The notes: generated by a model from the letters alone, not told the origin. DNA of 64,000 bases from Parasponia andersonii (GCA_002914805.1 JXTB01000216.1:143727-207726), one strand, 5' to 3'. Numbered from the stretch's first letter, positions 24,635 through 35,944 are shown. Translations and numbers: made by a program.

Positions 24635-26207
24635 ACTATTCAGGCGAAACAGTTTGTCAAAATTCACTTTTTTAATAATGACAAACACCAGAAACATTAC
24701 CAGAGTCACCAAAACTAGCCAAAACCAACCCCAAAGCACTGCTGCTATACAGGCAGACCCTGCTCAGGATCAGCCTACTATGACTGCAACAGAAAATCTT
24801 TCCTAGAGACAGGATCGCATAGAGGAGACACTGGTGAACCTTCAGCAAGTCACTAACCAGATCAATGACACCCTGCGACGACTTGATGAAGGGTAGATGG
24901 TGACCCCACCACAGCACGAACGTCCTAAAGAACGTCCTGCTCAACTACCTGAGAAGGGAATACAGATCCTAGAGACAAGGAGACGCGACCAGCCAAGAAC
25001 CCAACAAGAGCGTCATGAAGATCGCATCTCTAAAGGAAAAGGCAAAGTTGCAAACTTGCCTCCAGAATCTGGTATGGAGAGTTCAAGTACTAACTGTGAT
25101 CGTGAATAACCTTCTCGCAAATCCATTGATAGTCAAGATCGCGCGAGCAGCAAACGAAGACGACAATCGAGAAACGTCTTCGAAAGAATCAGCAGAGAGT
25201 CGAGACAATATCCTGCAGACCTAAGATAGTATTTGGAGTGACGACGTAGCCATGATCGATCTGTATTGCATCATAGCGACCAAAGCTAGTCTCGTCGTAC
25301 TATTTCGCTGAATTCCTCTCACAGATCGCAGAAGACTCTACCTGACCAGCCCACCATGCATCAGGATAATGATCAAAGGCCGCCCTTGCCGCCAACAAGA
25401 GAGAGTGCTTTCCATCTGAACTTAGATGTTCACAATTTAAGGATCGCATTAGACGCACTTGCTGGTTGGGACGATAAGCTCGCTGATAAGTATCGTCAAT
25501 CGCTATTTAGCGAGGAAGTTCGAGCTGCAGCCCTACCTACTAGATTCAGACTTCCCACCATTAACACTTTTGATGGGAAAACTGATCCACAGGACCATAT
25601 GGATCACTTCAGTGACTTGATGGAACTCCATCGTGTCAATGATCATGCACGTTGTAGATGTTTTGCTATAACTCTCTCAGGAGCAGCAAAGAAGTGGTTC
25701 CGAGGAATCAAATCTGGCTCCATCTCATCTTGGCAACAACTTCAGACGGCGTTCTTGAGATAGTTTCAAGCTGTAAAGAATTTCACTGTTCCACTTGTTA
25801 GCTTGTCTGCAATCCAACAAGGTCCAGAGGAGACTCTACGATCTTATCTCAATCGATTTACCTCAGAGTTAGCAAAGGTTAACAACCCGCCTGAGGGAGG
25901 AGTTCTAACTCTCATGATGGCCGGGGTGCGACCAGAAACTAAACTCTGGGAGGAATTACTTGAGTGAGAATGTAGAACTCTTGAAGACTTCTACCGAAGG
26001 GTTGGTCGGTATCTGAGGTTAGAATCTTTGCGTGAGAATCTTCAAAAGACGAAGAAAGAAGAAAGGAAAGATGCGACTAAAGACGCGGTCATTAGCAACA
26101 ATAACGGTAATAAGAAAAACAAGAGGAATAATGAACAGCAGACGGAAAATCAGCCTAGACCCAAAAGGCAGGAGATTTCAAGAGCTCCCATGCGGTTCAA
26201 CAATCAC

Positions 26208-26448
26208 ACTAAGTTAAACGCGCCCATAGATCATATCTATGCGGTCATAAACTAGAAGGAGCGATACCGTCAACCGGAACCGATGAAAAGAGAGAGAGCG
26301 AGNTCTTTTAGGTTTTGTAACTTTACACTTGGCAGGGAGACTATTGGAGCCTGACTAAGTTAAACGCGCCCATAGATCATATCTATGCGGTCATAAACTA
26401 GAAGGAGCGATACCGTCAACCGGAACCGATGAAAAGAGAGAGAGCGAG
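26208..26448 (+). repeat. Direct duplication around N 26303 with a foreign 50-bp insert
   Basis: 26208-26302 and 26354-26448 are identical 95-bp copies. Between them are one N (26303) and 50 bp (26304-26353) identical to the CDKA 5' UTR acceptor region at 44585-44634. The unit length, 146 bp, shifts the gag-protease frame. Most likely a gap-filling or scaffolding error. Confidence 0.9.
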
Positions 26449-27305
26449 GGGCGACCCCAATAAGTTTTGTCGGTATCATAATGACATTGGACATGATACC
26501 AATAACTACCTTGTCCTGAAAGATGAGATCGAAAGATTGATAAAAGAAGGATGGCTGCAGCAATACTCTAAACAGAATAATGAAAGGCGTGAAGAAAACC
26601 GACAGCGACCTCCAGAAATTCAGCGCGAGGTGCGGACTAGTTTCGGAGGACTACACGTTGGGGGAGATTCCAGGAGAGCGCAGGATAGGTATGCATGAGA
26701 AGCTCGACAGCAGCCGTTGACCAATGTCATGCACCTCGAATAGCGACCACGAAAGCTTCAGTGAGTACCGGACATGGACATTACCTTTACAGAACAGGAC
26801 GCAAGAGAAGTCCATTATCCGCATAATGACGCGTTGGTCATAAAAATTAACTGTGAAAGCACACAGTTGTGGCAAGTATTGGTTGATAATGGGAGTACTG
26901 TGGACATCCTATACTTCGACGCCTTTAAGAAAATGGGGTTGAATGAGAGCGACTTGAAGCCTACCGCCACTCCACTCTATGGTTTCACTGGTGACAGCTT
27001 GATGCCTATGGGCATGATTGAATTGATGGTCAGCATTGGAACCTATCCTAGGGTTTCAACGATAATGACCCAATTTTTTATGGTAGATTGCCCCTCTGCT
27101 TTCAATGCTATGCTGGGAAGACCAACACTGAGGGAACTTCGAGCCGTCACTTCGATCTACCATCTCATTATGAAGTTCCCGACCCAACACGGGGTAGGCG
27201 AGGTGCGAGAAAACCAATATGATGCGAGGACTTGTTATAACAACTCGTTGAAACTCGCAGCAAAAGATGCGACGTCTCGCATAATGATGGTCCAGCTGCC
27301 AGAGG

Positions 27306-27440
27306 AAGCGTCAGTCGAGGCAGCGGGCAAAGCGTCAGTCGAGGCAGCGGGTAAAGCGTCAGTCGAAACAGCGGGCAAAGCGTCAGTTGAAATAGCAGGC
27401 AAAGCGTCAGTCGAAACTCCAGTCGAGTCGTCAGACAAAA
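27306..27440 (+). repeat. In-frame 24-bp minisatellite after the protease
   Basis: The unit is about AAAGCGTCAGTCGAGGCAGC (plus GGGC). It repeats about five times and then degenerates to about 27500. It encodes repeats of KASVE followed by AAG, TAG or IAG. It probably forms a flexible linker. Confidence 0.85.
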
Positions 27441-27658
27441 CATCAGTCGAGTCATCAGATAAAGCCTCAGTCGAACCATCAATGAAAGCGTCAATCGAAA
27501 CGACCAGCGAAGACTTCGATCCTCGAGAAATAGATGAAGAGGTCAGAACTGGACCCATTGAAGATCTGGACGACTTATCATTCGACATATCTTCTAAGAC
27601 TTTAAAGATTGGAACGGAGGTTCAAGGACCTGTGCAAGCTTCATTGGTCGCTTTTTAG

Positions 27659-28568
27659 AAATCTAACTTGGATGTCTTCGGGATTGATCCGAATATCATG
27701 TCACTGCCCCCCGTATATAGATACGGCAATCTACCTATGAGCAAGATCAAGGTAGTATGCTGATAAGGATTGAGCTCGATCTCTTAGAAAGGCGCGAGCA
27801 GTCTCAGCTTCGGATCGCATTGTATCAATAGTACACTGCTCGATATTATAACCCTAAAGTCGGACGAAGATTTGTTGCCAAACTTGTTCTTCGACAAGAC
27901 CTCGTTCTTCGGAACCCTCTTGAGAATGACTTATTATTGCCATCATTCGACCTGTGATACATAAGTTAGCTCGAACTGGCAGACAAAAGATCGAGCATGC
28001 CTGGAGTGTAGGACAGCTTCATCGCTTTTATCAGTTAACTTTCATGAATATCTTCATGTTTTCATCATTCATCAATAAAGATGTCTACTTATTCGTTGAT
28101 CGTCATTCGTTGTTCGTCATTCGTTGATCGTCATTCGTTGTTCGTCATTCGTTGATCGTCATTCGTTATTTATCATTCGTCAATAATATTTCTTTGGCTA
28201 TTACTTCAGCTTCATTTGATTCATCTTTATGGCAGTTTTCGGATACCATGAAACTCGGGTGGCAGTAGGATCAGAATTTTATCTCCTACTTATTTCCGTT
28301 CATCTTTTTATAGTTTTATGGCAGTTTTCGGACATCATAAAACTCGAGGGGCAGTAGGATCAGAATGTTGTCTCATACTTGTTTCCTAAGGGACTATGAA
28401 AACGTCCATTTAGAGGAGACGGGGTTTTAGATCATCGAAGTATCTGAAACTTTTTAAAATCCTAGGATTTTCTCCTCGCTTCATGCCTCAGCATGTCGTA
28501 TTACGCAATTTCCTTCCTCGAACAAAAAAGTAACTAAGCCAAACGTTCATTGTTCGATGTGATATATT
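27659..28568 (+). other. Tat-like element spacer with pol remnant and tandem repeats
   Basis: Just after the protease stop the sequence can be read as NLDVFGIDPNIMS, resembling the linker before reverse transcriptase in Tat elements but with its middle missing. This marks the likely edge of the pol deletion. 28095-28175 is a CGTCATTCGTTGTT/GATCGTC tandem array. 28225-28385 holds two copies of a roughly 100-bp unit (TTATGGCAGTTTTCGGA... GGCAGTAGGATCAGAAT). Confidence 0.6.
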
Positions 28569-31500
28569 GCTATATCCTATTTTGCCATAAAACTTTTGAA
28601 ACACAGTTGAGTTTGCATCACTCGTATTGACTGTTTTCTTAAGCGAACTAACCTATCCTAACACTTAAAACTCGTTTTAAGTTAGTTGGATTCAAATCGC
28701 TAAAAGCGAACTGATCAATCACTTAGTGATTAACTACTTGGTTAAAATTATTGTTGTGTTTTCATTATTTTGCAGGAGGATCTGACAGAAAAAATAATAG
28801 TATTTATCAAAAGAAGTCACCCGTACATGAGCAGAAAGGAAGGGGACCAAGGGCTCGCACTGTTATACAGAAGGGCTCGCACTGTTATCTCCAGCTTTGG
28901 CAGTATCCTCCCTCCAACTTTGAACGAGTTTGACCACGTCCTCGCCAAGGATGGAGAAGTCAAAGTCCGGATGCTCGCAGAAAATGTTAAAAATGATGGT
29001 CGACGAGGCGATATCACTAGCTTTATCTTCGAGCTCTTTGACTTCAGTCGCTTTAAACTCTTCGATAGCTTTGTGAACCACCTCAGTGGTCGCCTCCCCT
29101 ATGCGATCCGGATGCTCAGAGATGGTTTTCTTGAGCTCTTTGACTTTCTCCTTGAGGTTCTCCTTGAGGTTCTCCTTATCGAGCTTCTCCTTGGCCAGGT
29201 CTTCAAGCAGCTGCTGCCTCTCCAAGTCGAAGGTTGTTCTCTCCTCCTCCCGAGCTTTCTCCGAGTTCTCGAATGCTTGGGATATCTCTTCAACTTTTTT
29301 GGCTTTCTCCAAGCATTCGAGGACCGGGTCATGCATCAGGACAGCAGCAGCCACAGTCTGAAAAATCTAATCATTAATACCAAGAGAATACATTTGAGGA
29401 TAGAATAGAAAAGTACTTACATTGGCCAGCATCCTCATCGCGGAACCAAAAGCGACCTTGGCAGATCGTCGCTTCATCTGCTCCCAGCCTTCCTCGGATG
29501 TGAAGCGATCAATGAAGGCTGCACTCATACCAGCCTTCTCTGGTAATTGGTTGAGGAGCGCGAAGAGCTCTTCATCCTTATCTGCCAGGATCGGTTCCGA
29601 AGAATTGGCAGCCTCTTTAGGTGGTTCGGGATGACTCATTGGCTGAGGCTGTGGTGGAGGCGAGTTTGCTGGGATGTCCTCGAAGGCAACTTTTCTTTTC
29701 TTGGAGTAGTCAACCTTCTCTTTCCCTTTTGATGACGGAGTACTCTTGGGTGTCTTGGTTTTTGCCATGGACCCGAAAGTAGAGGGTGGTGCTCGCAAGC
29801 CGCTACCGATAACTATCTCTGTACAGATATGTCAGTGAGCGAGGAGATATAATACAAAGGAAATTATAATGCATATATATGATTACCTTCTTCTTGTGAA
29901 GCTGGTTGAGGAGCTAGTGGTGACGTTGTCTCTGGAGAGGAAGGTTCTGAGGTTGGAAGGGTAGCAGGTACTCTTTGTTTCCTAGGTCTGGAAGACGAGA
30001 TACCTATATCCGTCTGTTTCCTTGGCTTCTTCTTCGAGCTCGAAGGTCTAGACGAAAGGACCGGAGGGTCTGGGAACGCGGCTCCCTTAGGAAGTAGACC
30101 GTAAGTGACCAGGTTATATGAAGTACCTAGTACTTTCCAATTAAATTCCTCAATTGGAAAGTCGTTGATTTTGTATACCCTTGCGAGCTGTTCCCTGGAG
30201 AGTCCAAGCCGATCCCTGTTGTCTGCAATGACATTCAAATGCGATCAGTATAAAAGTAATAAAATAGAAAAAGACGATAAATTGGAAGACTACGTACTGG
30301 GATTTTGAAAGAAGCCGTTATCCGTATAGTCAAAGTGGAAAAATGGATTTTTCCATTTTCCCATGTTATTGCGAACCCCGTAGATCATTTTTATTGCCTG
30401 GTTCNGCTATATCCTATTTTGCCATAAAACTTTTGAAACACAGTTGAGTTTGCATCACTCGTATTGACTGTTTTCTTAAGCGAACTAACCTATCCTAACA
30501 CTTAAAACTCGTTTTAAGTTAGTTGGATTCAAATCGCTAAAAGCGAACTGATCAATCACTTAGTGATTAACTACTTGGTTAAAATTATTGTTGTGTTTTC
30601 ATTATTTTGCAGGAGGATCTGACAGAAAAAATAATAGTATTTATCAAAAGAAGTCACCCGTACATGAGCAGAAAGGAAGGGGACCAAGGGCTCGCACTGT
30701 TATACAGAAGGGCTCGCACTGTTATCTCCAGCTTTGGCAGTATCCTCCCTCCAACTTTGAACGAGTTTGACCACGTCCTCGCCAAGGATGGAGAAGTCAA
30801 AGTCCGGATGCTCGCAGAAAATGTTAAAAATGATGGTCGACGAGGCGATATCACTAGCTTTATCTTCGAGCTCTTTGACTTCAGTCGCTTTAAACTCTTC
30901 GATAGCTTTGTGAACCACCTCAGTGGTCGCCTCCCCTATGCGATCCGGATGCTCAGAGATGGTTTTCTTGAGCTCTTTGACTTTCTCCTTGAGGTTCTCC
31001 TTGAGGTTCTCCTTATCGAGCTTCTCCTTGGCCAGGTCTTCAAGCAGCTGCTGCCTCTCCAAGTCGAAGGTTGTTCTCTCCTCCTCCCGAGCTTTCTCCG
31101 AGTTCTCGAATGCTTGGGATATCTCTTCAACTTTTTTGGCTTTCTCCAAGCATTCGAGGACCGGGTCATGCATCAGGACAGCAGCAGCCACAGTCTGAAA
31201 AATCTAATCATTAATACCAAGAGAATACATTTGAGGATAGAATAGAAAAGTACTTACATTGGCCAGCATCCTCATCGCGGAACCAAAAGCGACCTTGGCA
31301 GATCGTCGCTTCATCTGCTCCCAGCCTTCCTCGGATGTGAAGCGATCAATGAAGGCTGCACTCATACCAGCCTTCTCTGGTAATTGGTTGAGGAGCGCGA
31401 AGAGCTCTTCATCCTTATCTGCCAGGATCGGTTCCGAAGAATTGGCAGCCTCTTTAGGTGGTTCGGGATGACTCATTGGCTGAGGCTGTGGTGGAGGCGA

Positions 31501-32240
31501 GTTTGCTGGGATGTCCTCGAAGGCAACTTTTCTTTTCTTGGAGTAGTCAACCTTCTCTTTCCCTTTTGATGACGGAGTACTCTTGGGTGTCTTGGTTTTT
31601 GCCATGGACCCGAAAGTAGAGGGTGGTGCTCGCAAGCCGCTACCGATAACTATCTCTGTACAGATATGTCAGTGAGCGAGGAGATATAATACAAAGGAAA
31701 TTATAATGCATATATATGATTACCTTCTTCTTGTGAAGCTGGTTGAGGAGCTAGTGGTGACGTTGTCTCTGGAGAGGAAGGTTCTGAGGTTGGAAGGGTA
31801 GCAGGTACTCTTTGTTTCCTAGGTCTGGAAGACGAGATACCTATATCCGTCTGTTTCCTTGGCTTCTTCTTCGAGCTCGAAGGTCTAGACGAAAGGACCG
31901 GAGGGTCTGGGAACGCGGCTCCCTTAGGAAGTAGACCGTAAGTGACCAGGTTATATGAAGTACCTAGTACTTTCCAATTAAATTCCTCAATTGGAAAGTC
32001 GTTGATTTTGTATACCCTTGCGAGCTGTTCCCTGGAGAGTCCAAGCCGATCCCTGTTGTCTGCAATGACATTCAAATGCGATCAGTATAAAAGTAATAAA
32101 ATAGAAAAAGACGATAAATTGGAAGACTACCTACCGGGTTTTGAAAGAAGCCGTTATCCGTATAGTCAAAGTGGAAAAATGGATTTTTCCATTTTCCCAT
32201 GTTATTGCGAACCCCGTAGATCATTTTTATTGCCTGGTTC
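28569..32240. repeat. 1.84-kb near-perfect direct duplication around N 30405
   Basis: 28569-30404 and 30406-32240 are almost identical; all the differences I saw lie close to the end of copy 1. Copy 1 reads TACGTACTGGGATTTTG where copy 2 reads TACCTACCGGGTTTTG. A single N joins them. Only copy 2 continues into the rest of the opposite-strand gene. The pattern fits an unmerged contig overlap. Confidence 0.92.
28863..30404 (-). pseudogene. Duplicated exons B-D of the opposite-strand gene (probable assembly copy)
   Basis: Exons at 30222-29887, 29818-29421 and 29357-28863 repeat exons B, C and D of the gene at 30700-32854. Positions 30298-30404 repeat only the 3' end of exon A, cut by the N at 30405. 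It lacks a start and most of the N-terminal domain. Its exon A donor (A|GTACGT) is the one that keeps the reading frame. Confidence 0.85.
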
Positions 32241-32854
32241 AACCATTTGCTCGCATAGAAGAAGTCAAGATCTGACGGGTTTGATTTCACTTGGTAAAAC
32301 CAAGCGAACTCTTCAGGAGAAGGGGTCTCTAAACCTAATTTTTGGTAAAGTATATACAAGCCTACCATATACCTATAGGTATTAGGAGTCAGTTGAAAAA
32401 GAACGACCTCATAATAGTCAATAATCGATTTTATATACGGATGAAGTGGGATATAGACACCACCACACTTGAGAACTGCTTCAGAAAAAGAAGCAAGTCC
32501 GTGTGGTGGTGTGTGTGGACGGTTGAATTCCATGGGTAGGCGAAGATGTATGGCGATCTTATAACTGCTCGTGATTTTGCTGAGTTTGTTCGATGTGCAG
32601 CTCGTCCTTATATTGGTACATGACCAATTCCCCTCTACATATTGATAGCCCGATGAAAATACAGGGGCATTCCTGATATGTCGGGGCCACTGGTCCTGTG
32701 GGAGATCGCCTATGCGAGGACTATTTTGCCTGACCCCTGTTATTTCTACCTCAGGTTTCGGCTCAAGGTAGTCTTCGAGATTTATGGAGCTGACACTCGA
32801 GTCAGATTCTCCAGAAAATGAATTCCCTTCCCTAAATTCATCACTACTAGACAT
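30700..32854 (-). CDS. Opposite-strand gene of the Tat-like element (Transposase_28-like N-terminus, coiled-coil C-terminus)
   Basis: Four exons can be read on the minus strand: A 32854-32135 (start ATG, MSSSDEF), B 32059-31724, C 31655-31258 and D 31194-30700, giving about 649 residues. B-C and C-D junctions are GT-AG and in phase. Exon A resembles the 'putative gypsy-type transposon' domain (Pfam Transposase_28), with LHPYIKSIIDYY and WFYQVK. Exons B and C are rich in Ser, Pro and Lys (SSSKKKPRKQ, SKGKEKVDYSKKRK), and exon D has a long Glu/Lys coiled coil (ENLKENLKEKVKELKK). At the A-B junction this copy has CCG|GTAGGT (phase 0) while exon B needs phase 1; the duplicated copy at 30298 has CCCA|GTACGT, which fits. 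One base is therefore probably wrong or lost here. Opposite-strand genes of this kind are known in Tat elements; their function is not established. Confidence 0.75.
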
Positions 32855-33780
32855 CTGAAAAGAAATACAGATGGATTTAGTCCTATACAAGCATCAAGGA
32901 TTCTCACTGCCAGTATACTTTGGGGATTCATCCTAGGATTGTACTAACAAGCAAGCTCATCGATTTTTTCTAAGAGGTCTACGGATTCATAAAAATTGTT
33001 CGAACAGTTCGTCAGAAAATAGAATAGGGTATCAGACCCTAGAAACTCTTCTCACGAGTTTGTCTCTGACCATTATCTAGTGAGTCTACTCTATGAACCG
33101 GAAAAGGAGGATAAAAATAATTCCCATTTCAGTTCATTCGGATATGGGATGTGTTTTTGTTCCTAGAAATTGAAACAGTTTTTCCAAGAACAAACGAAAA
33201 ACAATAGGAGAGAAGAGATAAACTAACCTTTCTTCGAAAGCGGAGGGATTGAGATATGGTTTGAATTCCGTCGAAGAAGATACTAGAATTATGCGAGCTA
33301 AAAGATGAAACGGCGTTGTAGGATTCTCTGAAAAGCTTCGGGATTTTTAGAAAGATGGAAAGTCTGTAATAAAGAAGCAGAAATGGATTGATTTCCGATA
33401 TTTATACCTCGAGCACTACTAAATCACAGCCGTAGATCAAAGTATTTGATTTTCAGATCTAAAGGCCGAAGTTAACGCGGGATTTTGATTTTTTCCGAAG
33501 ATAAATCAGAATCTTTCGAAATTTGAAAAGATTTGGTTTAAAAATGACGGTTGGCATCATCGATATCCTTGAGTCTCCTCGAGTTCTGCTATCTTTCTTA
33601 GAAAAGGCGACACGTGTTTTCATATATCAGAAAAAGGTGCGCGTGATCTTGAGGAAGGTGAAATTTGAGATCTGGCGACTCTTCGACTCTTCAAGGATCT
33701 CAAGTCTAGGTCGTGACATCGCCATTTTTAAGTTCGCACACTTACATTAAAAGGAAGCTCCATTTTGTCCTAAAGAACTA

Positions 33781-33798
33781 ATGGAGCTAGGGAGAAAT
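33781..33798 (+). other. Polypurine tract of the Tat-like element
   Basis: ATGGAGCTAGGGAGAAAT lies directly before the 3' LTR. It is purine-rich, as expected for the plus-strand primer. Confidence 0.6.
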
Positions 33799-34592
33799 TG
33801 TTGTGCGGTCTAAACTCCTATGTCAGGTTGCATAAGTTACGTGTGACCTCATTCGCATAAGTTGCATGCGACCTCATCCGAAAGAGTTGCATACGACCTC
33901 CACCGCATAAGTTATATGTGACCTTCATCGAAAGGGTTGCATGCGACCTCCACCGCATAAGTTATGTGCAACCTTCACCACAGGAGTTATGTGCGACCTC
34001 CTCTAAATAGGTTATGTGCGACTTCCACCGCAAGAGTTATGTGCGACCTCCTCCAAATATGTTATGTGCGACTTCCACCGCAGGAGTTATGTGCGACCTC
34101 CTCCACATAGGTTATGTGCGATGCGAAAGAAAAGGAGACTAGTCTCTGCTTCATCAAACGGGTAACCTACAAGGAAAGGGAAACAAAAGTTTATCTTTCA
34201 AGTTCAACCAGTTACCCAATTTAAGTGATTACCCAATTATGTTGTTACTCAAATTGTATTACCCGATTGTATAGTTACCCATTCTCACAATTGGGAACAT
34301 TGAGCTACCTTCATCTATATAAAGGGAGGTCAATGTTTTAGTAAAGGAGACTTTCCAAATCTAGAGAAGCTAAAAGAATTCTTAAGAGTATTTTCTTCTT
34401 TTCAGACAACACATTATAATTTTGAGTTCTTGTAATTCTCCAGAAAATAGTGAAAAATAGTGGACATAAGCTCATCTTTTTCAGGCCTGAACCACTATAA
34501 AATCTTTGCCTCTTAAATTAATAACCCAATTCACACTAACCACATCTCATAATTTTTTCAAAAATTTATTGTTGACAAAACCTCCATCAACA
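33799..34592 (+). repeat. 3' LTR (794 bp)
   Basis: Same ends as the 5' LTR (TGTTGTGCGG ... CATCAACA) and a TATA box at 34315-34323. Its tandem array (33822 to about 34122) is longer than in the 5' LTR. Scattered substitutions separate the two LTRs, so the insertion is not recent. Confidence 0.93.
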
Positions 34593-34824
34593 ATACGTAT
34601 GAATTGGTGATACTCAAAATATAATATAAATACATAAAATGTATAAAATACGTATGAATGAGTGACACTCAAATCGAAATTTGCTACATATACAAAGGGA
34701 AAGGAAATGAGAAATTTCACTATTATAATATTCCGTACTCCACTCAATTGAATCCCAGAAATAGATTCACGATTTGATATGTTCAATAAGATAACGAGAT
34801 AAAGACATAATTAATATTCAATAT
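34593..34824. other. Short spacer between the retrotransposon and the chloroplast-derived DNA
   Basis: ATACGTATGAATTGGTGATACTC (34593) is repeated in diverged form at about 34650 (ATACGTATGAATGAGTGACACTC). No gene seen. Confidence 0.6.
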
Positions 34825-35275
34825 ATGAAATGGGTGCATAAGGATGTTATGCTTAGCTTGGCATACATTCATGAAATTGAAACTACCAGAGATTCCTAAA
34901 GGCATGCCGTTAAAAAAACTTCCTTGACCAATTGAATAGATTAAGAAAAACTTCCTTGACCAACTGGATAGATCAAGAAAACAGTAGTAGCAGCTGTAGC
35001 AAGAGCTGAATATGTAACAACAATCTAAGGGTGCATACCCATATGGAAACTAAGTTCCCACTCATGACCCATATAACAAGTTGCGCCAAGGAAGAAGTGT
35101 AGAACGATTAACTCATAAGAANNNNNNNNNNNNNNNNNNNNNNNNNNNNNNNNNNNNNNNNNNNNNNNNNNNNNNNNNNNNNNNNNNNNNNNNNNNNNNN
35201 NTCGGTTACTCAATTACAGATGCAACCCCATAGGCTTTCACAATCTAATTTGAGTATCTCTACAAGATAGACCTC
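34825..35275 (-). pseudogene. psbA: Chloroplast psbA (photosystem II D1) fragment in the nuclear genome
   Basis: On the minus strand, 35275-35202 resembles the D1 N-terminus (SESLWG core). 35121-35030 reads [20 protein letters not shown], and 35000-34825 resembles the segments around [14 protein letters not shown] and HNILMHPFH. Stops and frame breaks are present: the Trp after GMHP is now a stop, and Arg codons have become His. These are C-to-T/G-to-A changes typical of methylated nuclear copies. A 33-bp piece around TTCCTTGACCAA is tandemly duplicated at about 34918-34980. Eighty Ns (35122-35201) stand where about 270 bp of psbA would be expected, so sequence is deleted or the gap is mis-sized. 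Not functional. Confidence 0.9.
35122..35201. other. Assembly gap (80 N)
   Basis: Unknown bases inside the psbA-derived fragment. Confidence 0.99.
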
Positions 35276-35383
35276 AACAAAAAGCTGAAGAGTAACAGCA
35301 GCAAGTGATTGAGTTTAGTAGTTGCTTATAGAAAATTATTGACTCTATAAATATAGTAATAAGGAGAAGATAAAATTATTTCA

Positions 35384-35939
35384 TGTTAGCATTTGAATTC
35401 ATTTAGTGTACTAAATGAGAAAATATCTCTACCATGTATAAACCACATAAGGAGATGGAGGATATCTTCATATTTATGTCAAAAAGTTGTATAAAATATA
35501 CGTGGTAGAAAATGCATATTTATAGCATATAAGCAGTGTATTATACATGAAAATAATGTGAGGATTTGGTAGAGAGATTGGTGAGCCTAAACTTATAAAT
35601 AGAGACTTAATCATCTTCATTTCTTCATCCCAAAATGAGTGAAAAATACCAAAGAGTGAGAGTAAAAATAAGAGTTTTATTCTGAGAGTTAGAGAAAAAA
35701 TTTTCTTAGGTGTATTCGGAGATCATTAGGTAGAAGAGAGGAAACTACATGATTATAAGAATTGCAGTGAAAGTCTTCTCTGAAGGTTGTGATTTTTTCT
35801 CCTGATTTATGAGTTTTTTCACGTTAAATCTTTAGTTGAACTTATTAATCTTATTTATGTTTTAATTTCTCTATTTTCTTGGTATTTCCTTGAAATAGTA
35901 TCCTAGATATAGTGAATCTGGGTGATCAGATTCCTAACA
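35384..35939 (+). mobile_element. Solo LTR (556 bp) with perfect TTTCA target duplications
   Basis: Starts TGTTAG and ends CTAACA, a perfect 6-bp inverted terminus. TTTCA flanks both ends (35379-35383 and 35940-35944). A TATA box (TATAAAT, about 35593) fits an LTR promoter. No internal retrotransposon sequence is present. Size and termini suggest Ty1/copia, but the superfamily is not proved. It inserted into the chloroplast-derived DNA, since rpl2-like sequence resumes directly after it. Confidence 0.9.
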
Positions 35940-35944
35940 TTTCA

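Larger units (their letters stand above)
24678..27658 (+). pseudogene. gag-protease reading frame of the Tat-like element (broken)
   Basis: Fragments in one frame encode an N-terminal region (from ATG 24678), a Retrotrans_gag domain (25356-25763 and onward; FDGKTDPQDHM, GAAKKWF), a zinc-knuckle-like segment (CRYHNDIGHDTNN, near 26470) and an aspartic protease from about 26774. The protease active site is LVDNGSTVDILYF. In-frame stops at 24804, about 24894, 25107, 25761, 25965 and 26253 break the gag; several are explained by C-to-T change (CAG to TAG, CGA to TGA). The protease lies in another frame only because of the 146-bp insert at the N join 26303; subtracting it gives one common frame. 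After the protease comes a 24-bp tandem repeat coding for GKASVEAA-like units (27306-27440). Gag would form the particle and the protease would process it. Not functional as assembled. Confidence 0.85.
23893..34592 (+). mobile_element. Ty3/gypsy LTR retrotransposon, Tat-type, pol-deleted
   Basis: Two related LTRs bound the element. Its flanks are ATACA (23888-23892) and ATACG (34593-34597), a 5-bp target duplication with one change. Order inside: primer-binding region, gag and aspartic protease in one sense frame, a short remnant of the protease-to-reverse-transcriptase linker, tandem-repeat spacer DNA, a spliced gene on the opposite strand, a purine tract and the 3' LTR. Reverse transcriptase, RNase H and integrase are absent, so the element could only move with proteins from a relative. 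The gag and protease style, and an opposite-strand gene before the 3' LTR, match the Tat lineage (as described for Grande and RIRE2). The 10.7 kb includes about 2 kb of probable assembly duplication (see 26208 and 28569). Confidence 0.9.

Noticed and set aside
28770..29408. 212-codon plus-strand frame (repeated at 30607)
   Set aside because: Antisense shadow of the coiled-coil and linker exons, whose minus-strand frame has splice sites and domain character.
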